DNA from: Methylobacterium sp. SyP6R
GTDB lineage: Bacteria; Pseudomonadota; Alphaproteobacteria; Rhizobiales; Beijerinckiaceae
DNA length: 64,000 nt
Assembly (NCBI RefSeq): GCF_019216885.1
Contig: NZ_JAAQRC020000001.1
Location: 5,273,501-5,337,500 of the forward strand
Reading direction: 5' to 3'
Shown here one piece after another: positions 8,770-18,230 of the stretch (position 1 is the first letter of the stretch; each line of letters begins with the position of its first letter). The notes under the pieces were generated by a model that saw only the letters and a program-made list of their open reading frames with translations, did not search any database and was not told where the DNA came from. A program made the position numbers and the translations under genes.

Positions 8770-9698
8770 CCTCGGCCTCGCTTCCCAAAACCTCGCTTCC
8801 CAAGACCGCGCCGGCCCGCGAGGAGGCGCCGCCGCTCTCGGTGCGGCTGGCCGCCCGCGGCCTCGACGGCACCACGCTCCTGGTGCTGCCGGCGCTGCTG
8901 ACGATCCTCGGCCTGTTCGTCTATCCCTTCGCCTATGGGCTGGTGCTGTCGTTGCAGCCGAAGGCCGGGGCGTGGTGGGCGAACTATGCCCGCTTCTTCT
9001 CCGACCCGTTCCTCTACGACACGATCGGCGCCACCTTGCGCCTCGCGATCCCTGTCACTGTGCTCAATCTCGTGCTCGCGGTGCCCATCGCCTTGCGCGT
9101 GCGGCTGATGCGCAGCCAGCGGCTTCTCACCACCATCCTGGTCCTGCCGATCACGCTCGGCACCGTGCTGGTGGCGGAGGGCCTGCTCAACTTCCTCGGG
9201 CCGCAGGGCTGGTTCAACCGCAGCCTCGTCTGGCTCGGGGTGATCGGGAGCCCGCTCAAGCTCACCAACAATTACTGGGGCGTGTTCGCCTCGCTCCTCA
9301 TCACCGGCTTCCCGTTCGCCTTCCTGCTGACGCTCTCCTCCGTCACCGGCATCGATCCGGCGCTGGAGCAGGCCGCGGCGACCCACGGCGCCAATGCCTG
9401 GCAGCGCTTCCGGACGGTGATCCTGCCGCTGATCCTGCCGGGACTTGCCGTGACCTTCTGCCTGTCCTTCGTCCAGGCCTTCTCCGTCTTCCCGTCCGCG
9501 GTGCTGCTCGGGGCGCCGGCGGGCGCGACGCGGGTGATCTCGATCGCAGCCTACCAGGCGGCGTTCGAGGAATACGATTATTCGCTCGCCTCGGCGATCG
9601 CGATGGTCATGGCGGCGGTGCAGCTCGCCATCGTCGGCCTGCTGCTCTGGGGCCGCACGCTCCTCTATACCGGCCCGGTCGGAGGCACCAAGGGATGA
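8766..9698 (+). CDS. ABC transporter permease 1
   Basis: A 310-residue inner-membrane permease of the binding-protein-dependent family. The GTG start overlaps the ATPase stop. After a polar N-terminus there are about six hydrophobic helices (LLVLPALLTILGLFVYPFAYG, AIPVTVLNLVLAVPIALRV, ITLGTVLVAEGLLNFLG and others). The cytoplasmic EAA loop that contacts the ATPase is seen as EQAAATHGANAWQRF near residue 205. The gene overlaps the next permease by ATGA, so the four genes form one transport unit. Confidence 0.9.
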   Translation: MTSASLPKTSLPKTAPAREEAPPLSVRLAARGLDGTTLLVLPALLTILGLFVYPFAYGLVLSLQPKAGAWWANYARFFSDPFLYDTIGATLRLAIPVTVLNLVLAVPIALRVRLMRSQRLLTTILVLPITLGTVLVAEGLLNFLGPQGWFNRSLVWLGVIGSPLKLTNNYWGVFASLLITGFPFAFLLTLSSVTGIDPALEQAAATHGANAWQRFRTVILPLILPGLAVTFCLSFVQAFSVFPSAVLLGAPAGATRVISIAAYQAAFEEYDYSLASAIAMVMAAVQLAIVGLLLWGRTLLYTGPVGGTKG

Positions 9699-10537
9699 TC
9701 CGCGACACCGGCCTCGTCTCGCGCCTGTGGCGGATGGCGGTCTGGGCCGTCACGCTGCTGTTCTGCCTCAACCTCATGGCGATGATCGCCGCGGTCGTGC
9801 TCAACTCCTTCGCCACGCGCTGGCTCGGAACCTGGCTGCCGCTCGGCCTCACCACCCGCTGGTACGCCTCGGCCTGGGACGAGTTCCAGCTCGGCGACGT
9901 GCTGGTGGTGACCCTCCAGGTGGTGTTCCTGGTGGTTTGTCTCTCCGGGCTCCTCGGGGTCACGGCGGCCTACGCGCTGGCGCGGCGCGACTTTCCGGGC
10001 AAGCGGCTGGTGATGCTGGTCTTCCTGCTGCCGCTGCTGGTCCCGCCGATCACCTACGGCATCCCGCTCGCCACCGTGCTCTACCGGGCGGGGCTCGCCG
10101 GCACGCTCTGGGGCGTGGTCCTGGCCAACCTCGTGCCAAGCGTGCCCTTCGTGGTGCTGGTGATGATCCCGTTCATCGAGCAGATCGACCCGCGCATCGA
10201 GGCGGCGGCCCGGGTCTTCGGCGCCGGCACGGGCCAGCTCTTCCTGCGGGTGCTGCTGCCGCTCCTGATCCCCGGCATCCTCGCCGCCCTGCTGCTGGTG
10301 CTGGTCCGTACCATCGCGATGTTCGAGCTGACCTTCCTGGTCGCCGGGCCGACGAGCCAGACCCTGGTGGTGGCGCTCTACTACGCGGTCTTCGCCGCCG
10401 GCGTGCGGGCCGGACAGTCGATCGACGCCATGGCGGTGGTCTACATGGCGGTGACGCTGGTCTGGCTGGTGATCGCTTTGCGCTTCGTCAACCCGACGCA
10501 GATCGTCGCGAGGGCAAAGCAGCCGGCGGCCCATTGA
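9695..10537 (+). CDS. ABC transporter permease 2
   Basis: A 280-residue permease, partner of the preceding one in a heterodimeric PotB/PotC-like channel. The ATG overlaps the previous stop. It has about six membrane helices (AVWAVTLLFCLNLMAMIAAVV at the start, VMLVFLLPLLVPPITYGIPL in the middle). The EAA loop is EAAARVFGAGTGQLF near residue 170. It is the last gene of the importer operon. Confidence 0.9.
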   Translation: MIRDTGLVSRLWRMAVWAVTLLFCLNLMAMIAAVVLNSFATRWLGTWLPLGLTTRWYASAWDEFQLGDVLVVTLQVVFLVVCLSGLLGVTAAYALARRDFPGKRLVMLVFLLPLLVPPITYGIPLATVLYRAGLAGTLWGVVLANLVPSVPFVVLVMIPFIEQIDPRIEAAARVFGAGTGQLFLRVLLPLLIPGILAALLLVLVRTIAMFELTFLVAGPTSQTLVVALYYAVFAAGVRAGQSIDAMAVVYMAVTLVWLVIALRFVNPTQIVARAKQPAAH

Positions 10538-10885
10538 CGGTCTTCACCCTGCGCCGCCGTGTCGGCGCAGGACGAGGTGGGACGTCGGGCCAGACCCCGA
10601 TCGGTGTGACCCGGTGCGAGGGGCCGGAAGGGGGCGGGGAGACGACACGGGCCCTCCGCCCGGGCGTGGACATCGGGATCCAATCTCGCCCGACTCGACA
10701 GCCCACGATGAATTCGCGCGCACGCGACGGCGGATTTCGCGACTCATCGCGGTGCGTCTGACGTTGAGACAATCGTGGGTTGCTTCGCCGATGTCTCACG
10801 GTCTTCGCCGATAAGCTGCGGCTTAGCGAAAATTTATAGCCGGCCATTCATTCTCGCGGCTCCTCCCCGGAGCTGCGCTCGGTCA
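10538..10885. other. Intergenic region before the chemoreceptor
   Basis: About 350 bases between the importer operon and the chemoreceptor. No gene is supported. The right part (10800-10855) is more AT-rich (gcgaaaatttatagcc) and probably contains the chemoreceptor promoter; no sigma-28 or sigma-70 match was confirmed. Confidence 0.5.
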
Positions 10886-12577
10886 ATGGCCTCCTGGTTC
10901 GCGACACTCTCGATCAAGCACCGGATTGCCGGCGCCCTCGCCCTGCTCATCGTCTGTCTGCTCGTCGTGAGCGGCGTGGGCCTGCATGCCGTCGGCACGC
11001 TTGCCGGCGACCAGAGCCGTCTCGGCAAGAACACGCTGCCCAGCGTGCGGTATGCCGGCGAGCTGCGCGGCAACGTGATCGATGCGCGCGTCAGCGTCGT
11101 CAACCACATCCTCTACGCCGAAGCCGCGCGGATGCGGACCGAGGAAGAGGCCCTGTCGAAGAAGACCGAGGCCGTGGTCGCAGCGATGCGCCACTACGAG
11201 CCGCTGATCGACGGTGCGAAGGAGCGTGAGCTCTTCGCGGTGTTCGATCGCGAATGGAAGAACTATCTCGCGGCCATCCCGGCCGTGCTGGAACATTCGC
11301 GGACGGGGCGCAAGGATCTGGCGTTGCGCGAGAACCTCACCAACGTCCGTCCTCACATCAAGGCGGCCTCGGAGGCGCTCGAGAAGATCGTCGCCCTCAA
11401 CAACGACAACGGCGAGAAGGCGGTCGCCCAAGGAGAGGTCACCGCATCCGGCGCCGAGCGGATGATGTTGGCGATCGGTGTCGTTGCCTTGGTGCTCGCC
11501 GCCTCGCTGGGGACGCTGATCGTGCGCAGCATCTCGGCCAGCGTCCGCGCCATCCTGGAGCCGATGCGGCAACTCGCGGCCGGTGATCTTGCAGTCACGA
11601 TACCGCATCAGGGCGAGCCGAACGAGATCGGCCAGATCGCCGATGCCGTGCAGGTGTTCAAGGAGTCGAGCATCGAGGCCCGGCGGCTGGCCGCCCTGCA
11701 GGCCGAGGCCGATGCCCTCAAGATGCGCCGGGCCGAGATCCTCGATCGGATCACCCGCGGCTTCGAGGCCGAGGCCGGCGCGCTCACCGAGGAACTGGCG
11801 GCCGCCGCGACCGAGATGGAGGCCACCGCGGCATCGATGACGGAGATCGCCGCGCAGACCAACACGCTCGCGGCCCATGTCGCGGTGGCCGCCGAGCAGA
11901 CGTCGGGCAACGTGCAGCAGGTCGCGGGTGCGACCGAGGAGATGGCGGCCTCCGTGCAGGAGATCAGCGGGCAGGTGACGCATTCGGTCGGGATCGCCGC
12001 CTCCGCCATTGCGCGCGCACGGGAGACGGGCACCATCATCCGGGAACTGTCGGACAGCGCCGACCGGATCGGCGCGGCGGCGGGCCTGATCTCGGGGGTG
12101 GCAAGCCAGACCAACCTGCTGGCGCTGAACGCCACCATCGAGGCGGCCCGGGCCGGCGAAGCCGGGCGCGGATTCGCGGTGGTGGCCGCCGAGGTCAAGA
12201 CGCTGGCCGAGCAGACGGCCCGGGCGACCCAGGAGATCACCGCCCGGATCGGGGCGATCCAGTCCGCCACCCGCGGCGCGGTGGAGGCGGTCCAGGGCGT
12301 GAGCGGCACGATCGACGACATGTCCGGCATCGCCACCCACATCGCCTCGGCGATCGAGGAGCAGGGTGCGGCCACGCGCGAGATCGCCCGGAACGTCCAG
12401 GAGGCCGCGCAGGGGACCCGGCAGGTCACGGGCCATATCGAATCGGTGCGGGCCGGCGCCAGCGAGACCGGATCGGCCGCTGTGCAGGTTCTCGGCGCCG
12501 CGCGCACCCTCGCGGTACGGTCCGACGGGCTCAGCCGTGCCGTCCGCGGCTTCCTGGACGAGGTCCGGGCGGCTTGA
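10886..12577 (+). CDS. Methyl-accepting chemotaxis protein
   Basis: A 563-residue chemoreceptor. The N-terminus [17 protein letters not shown] leads into a first membrane helix ([19 protein letters not shown]), then a four-helix-bundle type periplasmic region of about 150 residues, a second helix near 195-215 ([20 protein letters not shown]), a HAMP linker ([17 protein letters not shown]) and a long coiled-coil signalling domain with the conserved hairpin tip ([23 protein letters not shown], split here in the text). The start was chosen because an upstream in-frame start at 10775 would add a proline/serine-rich tail without a signal. No C-terminal CheR-binding pentapeptide is present. The ligand is unknown. 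Confidence 0.93.
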   Translation: MASWFATLSIKHRIAGALALLIVCLLVVSGVGLHAVGTLAGDQSRLGKNTLPSVRYAGELRGNVIDARVSVVNHILYAEAARMRTEEEALSKKTEAVVAAMRHYEPLIDGAKERELFAVFDREWKNYLAAIPAVLEHSRTGRKDLALRENLTNVRPHIKAASEALEKIVALNNDNGEKAVAQGEVTASGAERMMLAIGVVALVLAASLGTLIVRSISASVRAILEPMRQLAAGDLAVTIPHQGEPNEIGQIADAVQVFKESSIEARRLAALQAEADALKMRRAEILDRITRGFEAEAGALTEELAAAATEMEATAASMTEIAAQTNTLAAHVAVAAEQTSGNVQQVAGATEEMAASVQEISGQVTHSVGIAASAIARARETGTIIRELSDSADRIGAAAGLISGVASQTNLLALNATIEAARAGEAGRGFAVVAAEVKTLAEQTARATQEITARIGAIQSATRGAVEAVQGVSGTIDDMSGIATHIASAIEEQGAATREIARNVQEAAQGTRQVTGHIESVRAGASETGSAAVQVLGAARTLAVRSDGLSRAVRGFLDEVRAA

Positions 12578-12700
12578 TGCATTTTTCGACGAAGTAAATA
12601 CCGGCGTATCGCAGAAAATGCGGCACGCTCAAAGATCTGGGGCAGAACTACGATTGCGGCGCCACACTACGCGATAGAATCTGCTCCCAGCGTCGCATGC

Positions 12701-12859
12701 CCTTCCCGCCCACGACCTCATCCTGAGGTGTTAGCCGATTGAAAATCGGCTGACCTCGAAGGAGGGCTCCAGGGATCGCACAGACTTATGGAGCCCTCCT
12801 TCGAGGTCAGTCCATCAAGGATGGACTGACACCTCAGGATGAGGTTGCAGATGGGAAAA
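12701..12859. repeat. Long palindromic repeat, family A copy 2
   Basis: Same architecture as copy 1: CCTCATCCTGAGGTG and its mate enclose arm hairpins (agccgattgaaaatcggct on the left, agtccatcaaggatggact on the right) and the CCTCGAAGGAGGGCTCCAG stem. The right-arm hairpin here is nearly the left-arm hairpin of copy 1, so arm modules appear to change places between copies. It lies between the chemoreceptor and a convergent methyltransferase gene. Confidence 0.92.
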
Positions 12860-12967
12860 GCCTGACGATCGCGGACTTTGCGCCAGTGTCGTGTACCGCG
12901 TCGCAGCGCGATCGGGCGCTGCCCTAGCCGAGCGGGACAACCGGGGATCGGCGGGGTCACGCCACCT

Positions 12968-13615
12968 TCACCCCCGGAACCGCCACACCCCCGTCCGCTT
13001 GATCTCGGAATCCTCCAGCGCCCGCGTCACCGGCACTTCATAGGTCGCCACGTTCTCCAGCCGGTCCTTCGGCAGGTAGGCCCGGCCGGGATCGCCGAGC
13101 AGCACCCGGGCGCCGCGGGCGTGAAGTCCCGAGAGCCAGTCGCCGACCCGCGCGGCGAGGTCGCGTTCGTAGAAGATGTCGGCGGCGAGCACGCAATCCC
13201 AGCCGTCGTCGCGGCCGATCAGGTCGGCGCTTATCGCGGTGATCCGATCCGCGACGCCGTTCTCGGCCGCGTTGAGGCCGATCGCCGCCAGCGCGAAGGG
13301 ATCGAGGTCGCTCGCCGCGATGGATGTTGCGCCCGCCATGGCGGCCGCGATGGCGACGAGGCCGGAGCCGGAAGCGAAATCGAGCACCCGGGCGCCCGCG
13401 ACCGTCTCGGGGTGCTCCAGCACGTAGGCCGCGAGCGCCTGGCCTCCGGCCCAGGCGAAGGCCCAGAACGGCGGCGGCAGGCCGATCTCGCCCAGTTCCT
13501 CCTCGGTCCGGCCCCACAATTCCGTCGCCTCGTCGGCGACGTGCAGGCGGATCGCCGGGGCGTGCGGCACCGGGCGCAGCGCCGTGTGAGTGCGGATGAA
13601 GGCGAGGGGGTCCAT
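12968..13615 (-). CDS. Class I SAM-dependent methyltransferase (ETFB-KMT-like)
   Basis: A 215-residue methyltransferase. The SAM-binding motif I is VLDFASGSGLVAIAAAMAGA near residue 80, followed by the acidic end of strand 2 (AASDLDP) and WDCVLAADIFYERDLA as motif post-I/IV. The pattern resembles the nicotinamide N-methyltransferase-like / electron-transfer-flavoprotein lysine methyltransferase group. Its ATG overlaps the stop of the upstream glycosyltransferase gene (TGATG at 13613-13617), so the two are co-translated. The protein or small-molecule target is not shown by sequence. Confidence 0.88.
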   Translation of the reverse strand: MDPLAFIRTHTALRPVPHAPAIRLHVADEATELWGRTEEELGEIGLPPPFWAFAWAGGQALAAYVLEHPETVAGARVLDFASGSGLVAIAAAMAGATSIAASDLDPFALAAIGLNAAENGVADRITAISADLIGRDDGWDCVLAADIFYERDLAARVGDWLSGLHARGARVLLGDPGRAYLPKDRLENVATYEVPVTRALEDSEIKRTGVWRFRG

Positions 13616-14766
13616 CAGGCGAGGTCCGCGTAGAGCCGCAACACCCGCCCCGTCACCGCCGCCTCGGTGAAGCCGCCCTCGACGATGCGGGTCCGTGCCG
13701 CCGCGCCCATCCGGGCGACGAGAGCGGGATCGGCGGCAAGCCGCACCATGGCGGCGGCGAGCGCGTGTGGATCGTCCGGCGGCACGACCAGCCCCTCGAT
13801 CCCGTCCCGCACCAGGGTCCGGCAGCCCGGCACGTCGGTGGTGAGGATCGCCCGGCCGCTCGCCGCAGCTTCGAGGAGCGCCCGCGGCAGCCCCTCGCCG
13901 CCGCGGGACGGCAGGCAGGCGACGTGGGCCTGGCTCAAGGCTGCGGCGACGTCGCCGGTGGCGCCGTGCCAGGTGATCCCGTCCCGCGACCAGTCGCGCA
14001 GGGTCGCCTCGGGGATCGCGCGGCGGTTCGACGGGTCGGGGGCGCCATAGAGCGACAAGTCCAGGTTCGCGCCCTCCGCCCTCGCGAGGCGGGCGGCTTC
14101 CACCGCGGTATCGACCCCCTTCGACCACAGCATCCGGGCGGTCAGCACGATCCGCAACGGGCCTTGCGGCGGCAGGGGTTTCGGCACCCACGCCTCCGGG
14201 TCGATCCCGGCCCCGCCGATGATCGTCACGCGAGGGCTTTCGGGATCGAGGCCGAGCAGCCGCGCATCGTCCGGATTCTCGAACAGGTAGCGGGTGCGCG
14301 CCGTCTCCAGGGGACCGCGGATCAGGAGCCGCAGGGCGGCGCGGGCGAGGCGCCCGGTCCGATCCTGCCGGGCCCCGATCAGCCCGAGGCCGGTGAGCGC
14401 GTAGACCCGGGACGGGATGCCGGCGAGCACGGCCGCCGCGCCGCCGACCAGGATGCCGCGCAACGCGATGCAATGGACGATGTCGGCCTGGAGGGCCTTC
14501 AGGATCGCGGCGAGCTGGCCGGCGGCATAGCCCGCCGCCATCGGGTTCAGGCTCGATCGCTCGGCCTCGAGTTCCACCACCCGGGCGCCCGTCGCCGCGA
14601 TGACGTCGCGATGCGCCCGCACCCGGGTAACGACCGAGACCGGGTGGCCGGCCGCCACCGCCGCGCGGGCCATCGGCAGGAAGTGCGAGGCGAAGAACCA
14701 GTCCTCGGTGACCACGAAGGCGATGTGCGCCCGCTTGTTCTCCCGGCTCGCGTCCTGTGGCTGCAC
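13615..14766 (-). CDS. Glycosyltransferase family 4
   Basis: A 383-residue GT-B fold enzyme that moves a sugar from a nucleotide donor. The N-terminal Rossmann lobe starts AHIAFVVTEDWFFASHFLP; the C-terminal lobe has VLTARMLWSKGVDTAVEA and the donor-binding region EGLPRALLEAAASGRAILTT with the characteristic E-x7-E spacing. A likely role is cell-surface polysaccharide assembly. It is the first gene of a two-gene unit with the downstream methyltransferase, transcribed away from the topoisomerase gene. Confidence 0.88.
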   Translation of the reverse strand: MQPQDASRENKRAHIAFVVTEDWFFASHFLPMARAAVAAGHPVSVVTRVRAHRDVIAATGARVVELEAERSSLNPMAAGYAAGQLAAILKALQADIVHCIALRGILVGGAAAVLAGIPSRVYALTGLGLIGARQDRTGRLARAALRLLIRGPLETARTRYLFENPDDARLLGLDPESPRVTIIGGAGIDPEAWVPKPLPPQGPLRIVLTARMLWSKGVDTAVEAARLARAEGANLDLSLYGAPDPSNRRAIPEATLRDWSRDGITWHGATGDVAAALSQAHVACLPSRGGEGLPRALLEAAASGRAILTTDVPGCRTLVRDGIEGLVVPPDDPHALAAAMVRLAADPALVARMGAAARTRIVEGGFTEAAVTGRVLRLYADLA

Positions 14767-14911
14767 CCGGTCCCTCCCGCTCGTCGAGCCCCCTCCCTAC
14801 AGGCTGGCGCCGCGCCGGGATACCGCGGCCTGTCATGCCCCGTGACGGCAGGAACCGGGACGGCCGAGCGCCAGTTGAGATCGACTTGAACCGCGCGAGG
14901 TCGTGATACCC

Positions 14912-16156
14912 ATGCTGTCGGATGCCGAGAGGGCGGAATCGGCCGCCGAGGATCGCGTCGACACCCGCGACGCCGCCCGCGAGGCGGGCCTGCGCTACGT
15001 GAGCGACGAGGAGCCCGGCTATCGCCGCAAGCGCAACGGGCGCGGCTTCACCTACGTCGATGCCAAGGGCGCGAAGGTGCAGGACCAGAAGGCGCTGGCG
15101 CGCATCAAGGCCCTGGCGATCCCGCCGGCCTATACCGACGTGTGGATCTGCCGCTACGCCAACGGCCACATCCAGGCGACCGGGCGTGACGCTCGCGGCC
15201 GCAAGCAGTACCGCTACCATCCCGAGTTCCGCCAGGCGCGGGACAGCACCAAGTTCGCCCACATGATGACCTTCGCGGAGGTGCTGCCCGGCATCCGCGC
15301 GACGGTGCAGGAGCATATGGGCCGGCGCGGGCTGCCGCGCGAGAAGGTGCTGGCCACGGTGGTTCACCTGCTGGAGACCACCCTGATCCGGGTCGGCAAC
15401 GATGACTACGCCAAGCAGAACAAGAGCTACGGCCTCACCACCCTGCGCGACCCGCACGTCAAGGTGGAGGGCAAGGAACTCACGTTCCGCTTCAAGGGCA
15501 AGAGCAACAAGGTCTGGGAACTCGCCGTCCACGACCGAAGGGTGGCGAAGATCGTGAAGGCCTGCCAGGACCTGCCGGGCCAGGAGCTGTTCCAGTATCT
15601 CGACGAGGACGGGGTGCAGCGGGACGTGACTTCGGCCGACGTGAACGCCTACCTGCGCGAGATCACCGGGCGCGACATCACCGCCAAGGACTTTCGGACT
15701 TGGTCCGGCACGGTGCTCGCCGCCATGGCTCTGCGCGAGTTCGAGGCCTTCGACAGCGAGGCCAAGGCCAAGCGCAACGTGCGCGCGGCGATCGAGCGGG
15801 TGGCGGAGCGGCTCGGCAACACGCCGACCATCTGCCGCAAGTGCTACGTCCACCCCGAGATCCTCGGCTGCTACCTCGACGGCGAGCTGCTGCTCCAGGT
15901 CAAGGACGAGGTCCAGGCGGCGCTCCGCGACGAGATCGCCTCCTTGCGGCCGGAAGAGACGGCGGTGCTCGGCCTGCTCCAGGGCCGCCTGGCCCGGGTT
16001 GAGCGGGAGGCGAAGAAGGGGCGCACCAAGGCCGGCACGAGGAAAGCGGAACCCGCGACCGGGCGTTCGATCAAGGGCGGCTCATCGCCATCCGAAAAGA
16101 CCCGGCGATCCGAAAAGACCCGGTCCGGCAAGGCAGGGGCCCGCAAGGCCGCCTGA
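14912..16156 (+). CDS. DNA topoisomerase IB
   Basis: A 414-residue eukaryote/poxvirus-type topoisomerase that relaxes supercoils through a 3'-phosphotyrosine intermediate. The N-terminal DNA-binding part (GLRYVSDEEPGYRRKRNGRG) is followed by the catalytic domain with ETTLIRVGNDDYAKQNKSYG, RFKGKSNKVWEL and FRTWSGTVLAA. The active-site Tyr is in CRKCYVHPEI at residue 312. The C-terminal 50 residues are a Lys/Arg-rich, disordered tail with the repeat SEKTRRSEKTR. A GTG three codons upstream is also possible, but the GAGG at 14897-14900 fits the ATG at 14912 better. Confidence 0.93.
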   Translation: MLSDAERAESAAEDRVDTRDAAREAGLRYVSDEEPGYRRKRNGRGFTYVDAKGAKVQDQKALARIKALAIPPAYTDVWICRYANGHIQATGRDARGRKQYRYHPEFRQARDSTKFAHMMTFAEVLPGIRATVQEHMGRRGLPREKVLATVVHLLETTLIRVGNDDYAKQNKSYGLTTLRDPHVKVEGKELTFRFKGKSNKVWELAVHDRRVAKIVKACQDLPGQELFQYLDEDGVQRDVTSADVNAYLREITGRDITAKDFRTWSGTVLAAMALREFEAFDSEAKAKRNVRAAIERVAERLGNTPTICRKCYVHPEILGCYLDGELLLQVKDEVQAALRDEIASLRPEETAVLGLLQGRLARVEREAKKGRTKAGTRKAEPATGRSIKGGSSPSEKTRRSEKTRSGKAGARKAA

Positions 16157-16221
16157 TCCGGCCGGCAGGACAAGTCCGACGATGGCGGTCGCTCAAGGAC
16201 CGCCCGATCCCGCGCCGCCCC

Positions 16222-16881
16222 TCAGTGAGGGACGACGCGGTGCGCCTCGTGGGCGATGCGCCGCAGGGGCCGGGCTTCGCCCTCCAGCACCGGCGCCAGG
16301 CCGATCTGCCGGGCGAGCTGCACCAGGTCCTTGAGCCGGCCGGTCTTGGTCTTGCGGCGCAGGTTGAGCCGGTGGGTCTCGACGGTGCGCACGCTGACCG
16401 TGAGGCGGCGCGCCACCTCCTTGTTGCTGAAGCCGGCGGAGAGGAAGCGCAGCACCTCGGCCTCCCGCGGGGTGAGGCCCAGGCTCTCGGCCGCGGCTTC
16501 CGGGGCCGGCGCTTCCGCCTCGCCCTCGTGCAGCGGCAGGCCGTGGGCGAGCGCCAGGATCGTCGCGCAGATGTCCTGCGGGGTGCTGCCGCGGGCCACG
16601 AAGGCGTCGGCACCGGCGGTCGCGAACCGGCCGATCTCGGCGGCGTCGGCGGCCTTGAACGCCACCAGGATCCGGGCGTCGGGCGCCCGCTCGCGCAAGG
16701 CGGCCACGGCGTCCGGGCCGTATTCGGGCGCGAAGGCCAGGACGACGCAGGTCGTGCCCGCATCCTCCAGCTCTTCCTCGCCCACCGTGCGCAAGGCCGG
16801 GCTGTGTTCCAGCGTCGCCCGGAAGGCGGCGCCGAGATCCGACGGCTCGTTGATGATCAGAACCCTGACGGCGTCACTCAT
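16222..16881 (-). CDS. LuxR-family transcriptional regulator with a degenerate receiver
   Basis: A 219-residue response-regulator-like DNA-binding protein. The C-terminal LuxR helix-turn-helix is clear (LTPREAEVLRFLSAGFSNKE and then VSVRTVETHRLNLRRK) at about residues 135-185. The N-terminal 115 residues have a receiver-like layout, but the acidic pocket is missing (LIINEPSD in place of IVDD) and the phospho-acceptor position reads VLAFAPEYGP with no aspartate, so normal phosphorylation is unlikely. No histidine kinase is adjacent. Target genes are unknown. Confidence 0.87.
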   Translation of the reverse strand: MSDAVRVLIINEPSDLGAAFRATLEHSPALRTVGEEELEDAGTTCVVLAFAPEYGPDAVAALRERAPDARILVAFKAADAAEIGRFATAGADAFVARGSTPQDICATILALAHGLPLHEGEAEAPAPEAAAESLGLTPREAEVLRFLSAGFSNKEVARRLTVSVRTVETHRLNLRRKTKTGRLKDLVQLARQIGLAPVLEGEARPLRRIAHEAHRVVPH

Positions 16882-17323
16882 GCCGTTTGCCTCCGTCCCA
16901 GCGCGATACAGGCGCGGTGCCCATGGAGGAGACGGATCAAGCCGCGTTCCACTCCGGCGGGGGAGAGCGGGGCGGGGATGGACTCCCCGGCCTCGGCATG
17001 GCCCGCCCGAGGGGCGGAATGCCTAGGTAGACCGACTCCGCGTCAGGATGTCGCAAAACCCTGGCCGGACGGGGTCGGAGACCAGGGCTGCGGGGACGAA
17101 AGGGCCGGACCAGTTTGGAACGCGGGCCTCGGTATTTTCCCGCAATGGGTCAGGCCGGGACGCGACACGCGGAGGCGTCTTCGGGCCTTCCCGCTCGCCG
17201 GGCCGACCCGGCGCGCGCCGCACGGCCGTTGCGAAAGGCCGGCTCGCAAAACGAAACCGGACGCACGATAATGAGGGTCAGCGCCGTTCGGGTGTGAATG
17301 GGGAACCGCTGGTTGCGCACGTC
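16882..17323. other. Intergenic region upstream of a small two-gene unit
   Basis: About 440 bases. A long frame without stops runs through it (from 17048) into the small gene at 17324, but the arginine/glycine-rich translation looks like read-through of GC-rich non-coding DNA. A promoter for the small unit is expected near 17230-17290 (ataatgag at 17269-17276 is a weak candidate). Confidence 0.45.
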
Positions 17324-17533
17324 ATGGGGGAAGACAAGAGCGCCCGTTTCCGCGGCGGCAAGAAATCTGCGCGTGACCGGCTCTTCGGTGTCGACGATCC
17401 AGGGTTCTGGAACTGGTATCATCGCAAGGAGAAGGGCCGGACGGGGGGCAGTGGACGTGACTTCGGCACTGTCGATGAGGTGCGCGAGTTATACGACGAA
17501 TGGGTGCAGCTTGGTCGTCCGAAAGCGAAGTGA
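17324..17533 (+). CDS. Small protein of unknown function, possible orphan toxin module
   Basis: A 69-residue, basic, tryptophan-containing protein (GKKSARDRLFGVDDPGFWNW then YHRKEKGR, ending ELYDEWVQLGRPKAK). I do not recognise a named family with certainty; the layout recalls short C-terminal modules of polymorphic toxins, which is inference. A GTG start at 17294 is also possible. Ten bases separate it from the next gene on the same strand, so they are very likely co-transcribed, which would suit an effector/immunity pair. Codon choice is less GC-biased than that of neighbouring genes. Confidence 0.5.
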   Translation: MGEDKSARFRGGKKSARDRLFGVDDPGFWNWYHRKEKGRTGGSGRDFGTVDEVRELYDEWVQLGRPKAK

Positions 17534-17542
17534 GATGTGAAC

Positions 17543-18076
17543 ATGAATCTCGCCTTCCTGATCGATAATGCACGTCGAGAGCCCGGTCATCCTCGCCTTG
17601 AAGGTGACGATCTCGTCGTTCATGCGTTGCGCAACGCTCGCTTCGCCGGTGACGATGACAAGAGCGATCTGGCCAATCTCGTGGCGGATGTCCTGAACAG
17701 GACGGATTCGAGCAAGGTCCGCAATGCGGCGGCGCTACTCCTGACTGATTTGATTGGCAGGGGCGCCGATCAAAGTATCATTCGACTGCTCGAAAGGCCA
17801 GGCATGCTCAAAATGTCAGGGTCTCTGCTTTTCGCGCTCAACAATATCGAAGCAATTCTTCCGCTCGACTTGATCGTGACGATCATAGAAGAGGGCTCCC
17901 TCGAGGCGCAAGGCGAAGCGCTGGTGTTTCTGGAGAGCGGGCGAATCACGGAAACGACTGATGATGCCGTCCAGGCGTCGAGGCAACGCCTCCAAGACTT
18001 GTCGGCCCGGACGAACGACAAGAACCTCAAGATAGCGGCTGACATCGCGCTCGAATGCCTGGACGATATTTCATAA
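17543..18076 (+). CDS. HEAT-like helical repeat protein, hypothetical
   Basis: A 177-residue acidic, all-helical protein. Repeated helical pairs of the HEAT type are visible: LANLVADVLNRTDSSKVRNA, AALLLTDLIGRGADQSIIRL, LLFALNNIEAILPLDLIVTI, EGSLEAQGEALVFLESGR, and KIAADIALECLDDIS. No catalytic motif is present, so it probably acts by binding a partner. It follows the basic 69-residue protein by ten bases; an acidic helical-repeat partner of a small basic protein would fit an immunity protein, but this is not proven. A GTG two codons upstream (17537) is an alternative start. Confidence 0.7.
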   Translation: MNLAFLIDNARREPGHPRLEGDDLVVHALRNARFAGDDDKSDLANLVADVLNRTDSSKVRNAAALLLTDLIGRGADQSIIRLLERPGMLKMSGSLLFALNNIEAILPLDLIVTIIEEGSLEAQGEALVFLESGRITETTDDAVQASRQRLQDLSARTNDKNLKIAADIALECLDDIS

Positions 18077-18230
18077 TATATCGTCCAGGATTCGGTATCT
18101 GGTGACTTCGTCGAGATTTATCGACCTCCGCGCAGGCCGGCCAGGTATGTCGAGGCGTCGCCTCTTCGAGGCGTGCGGACCTGGTCGGGCGCGGAGGACG
18201 GATTGTCCCTTGATCTCCGGAGGGCCGGTC

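Noticed and set aside
13616..15853. Long frame fusing extra sequence to the methyltransferase
   Set aside because: It reads through the glycosyltransferase and topoisomerase genes in other frames; the natural start at 13615 overlaps the glycosyltransferase stop.
17048..17323. N-terminal extension of the small gene at 17324
   Set aside because: Arg/Gly-rich, no conserved look, and the compact 69-residue part alone has a folded-protein pattern.
16882..17323. Promoter of the small unit with defined boxes
   Set aside because: Only a weak ataatgag was seen; no supporting -35 element.
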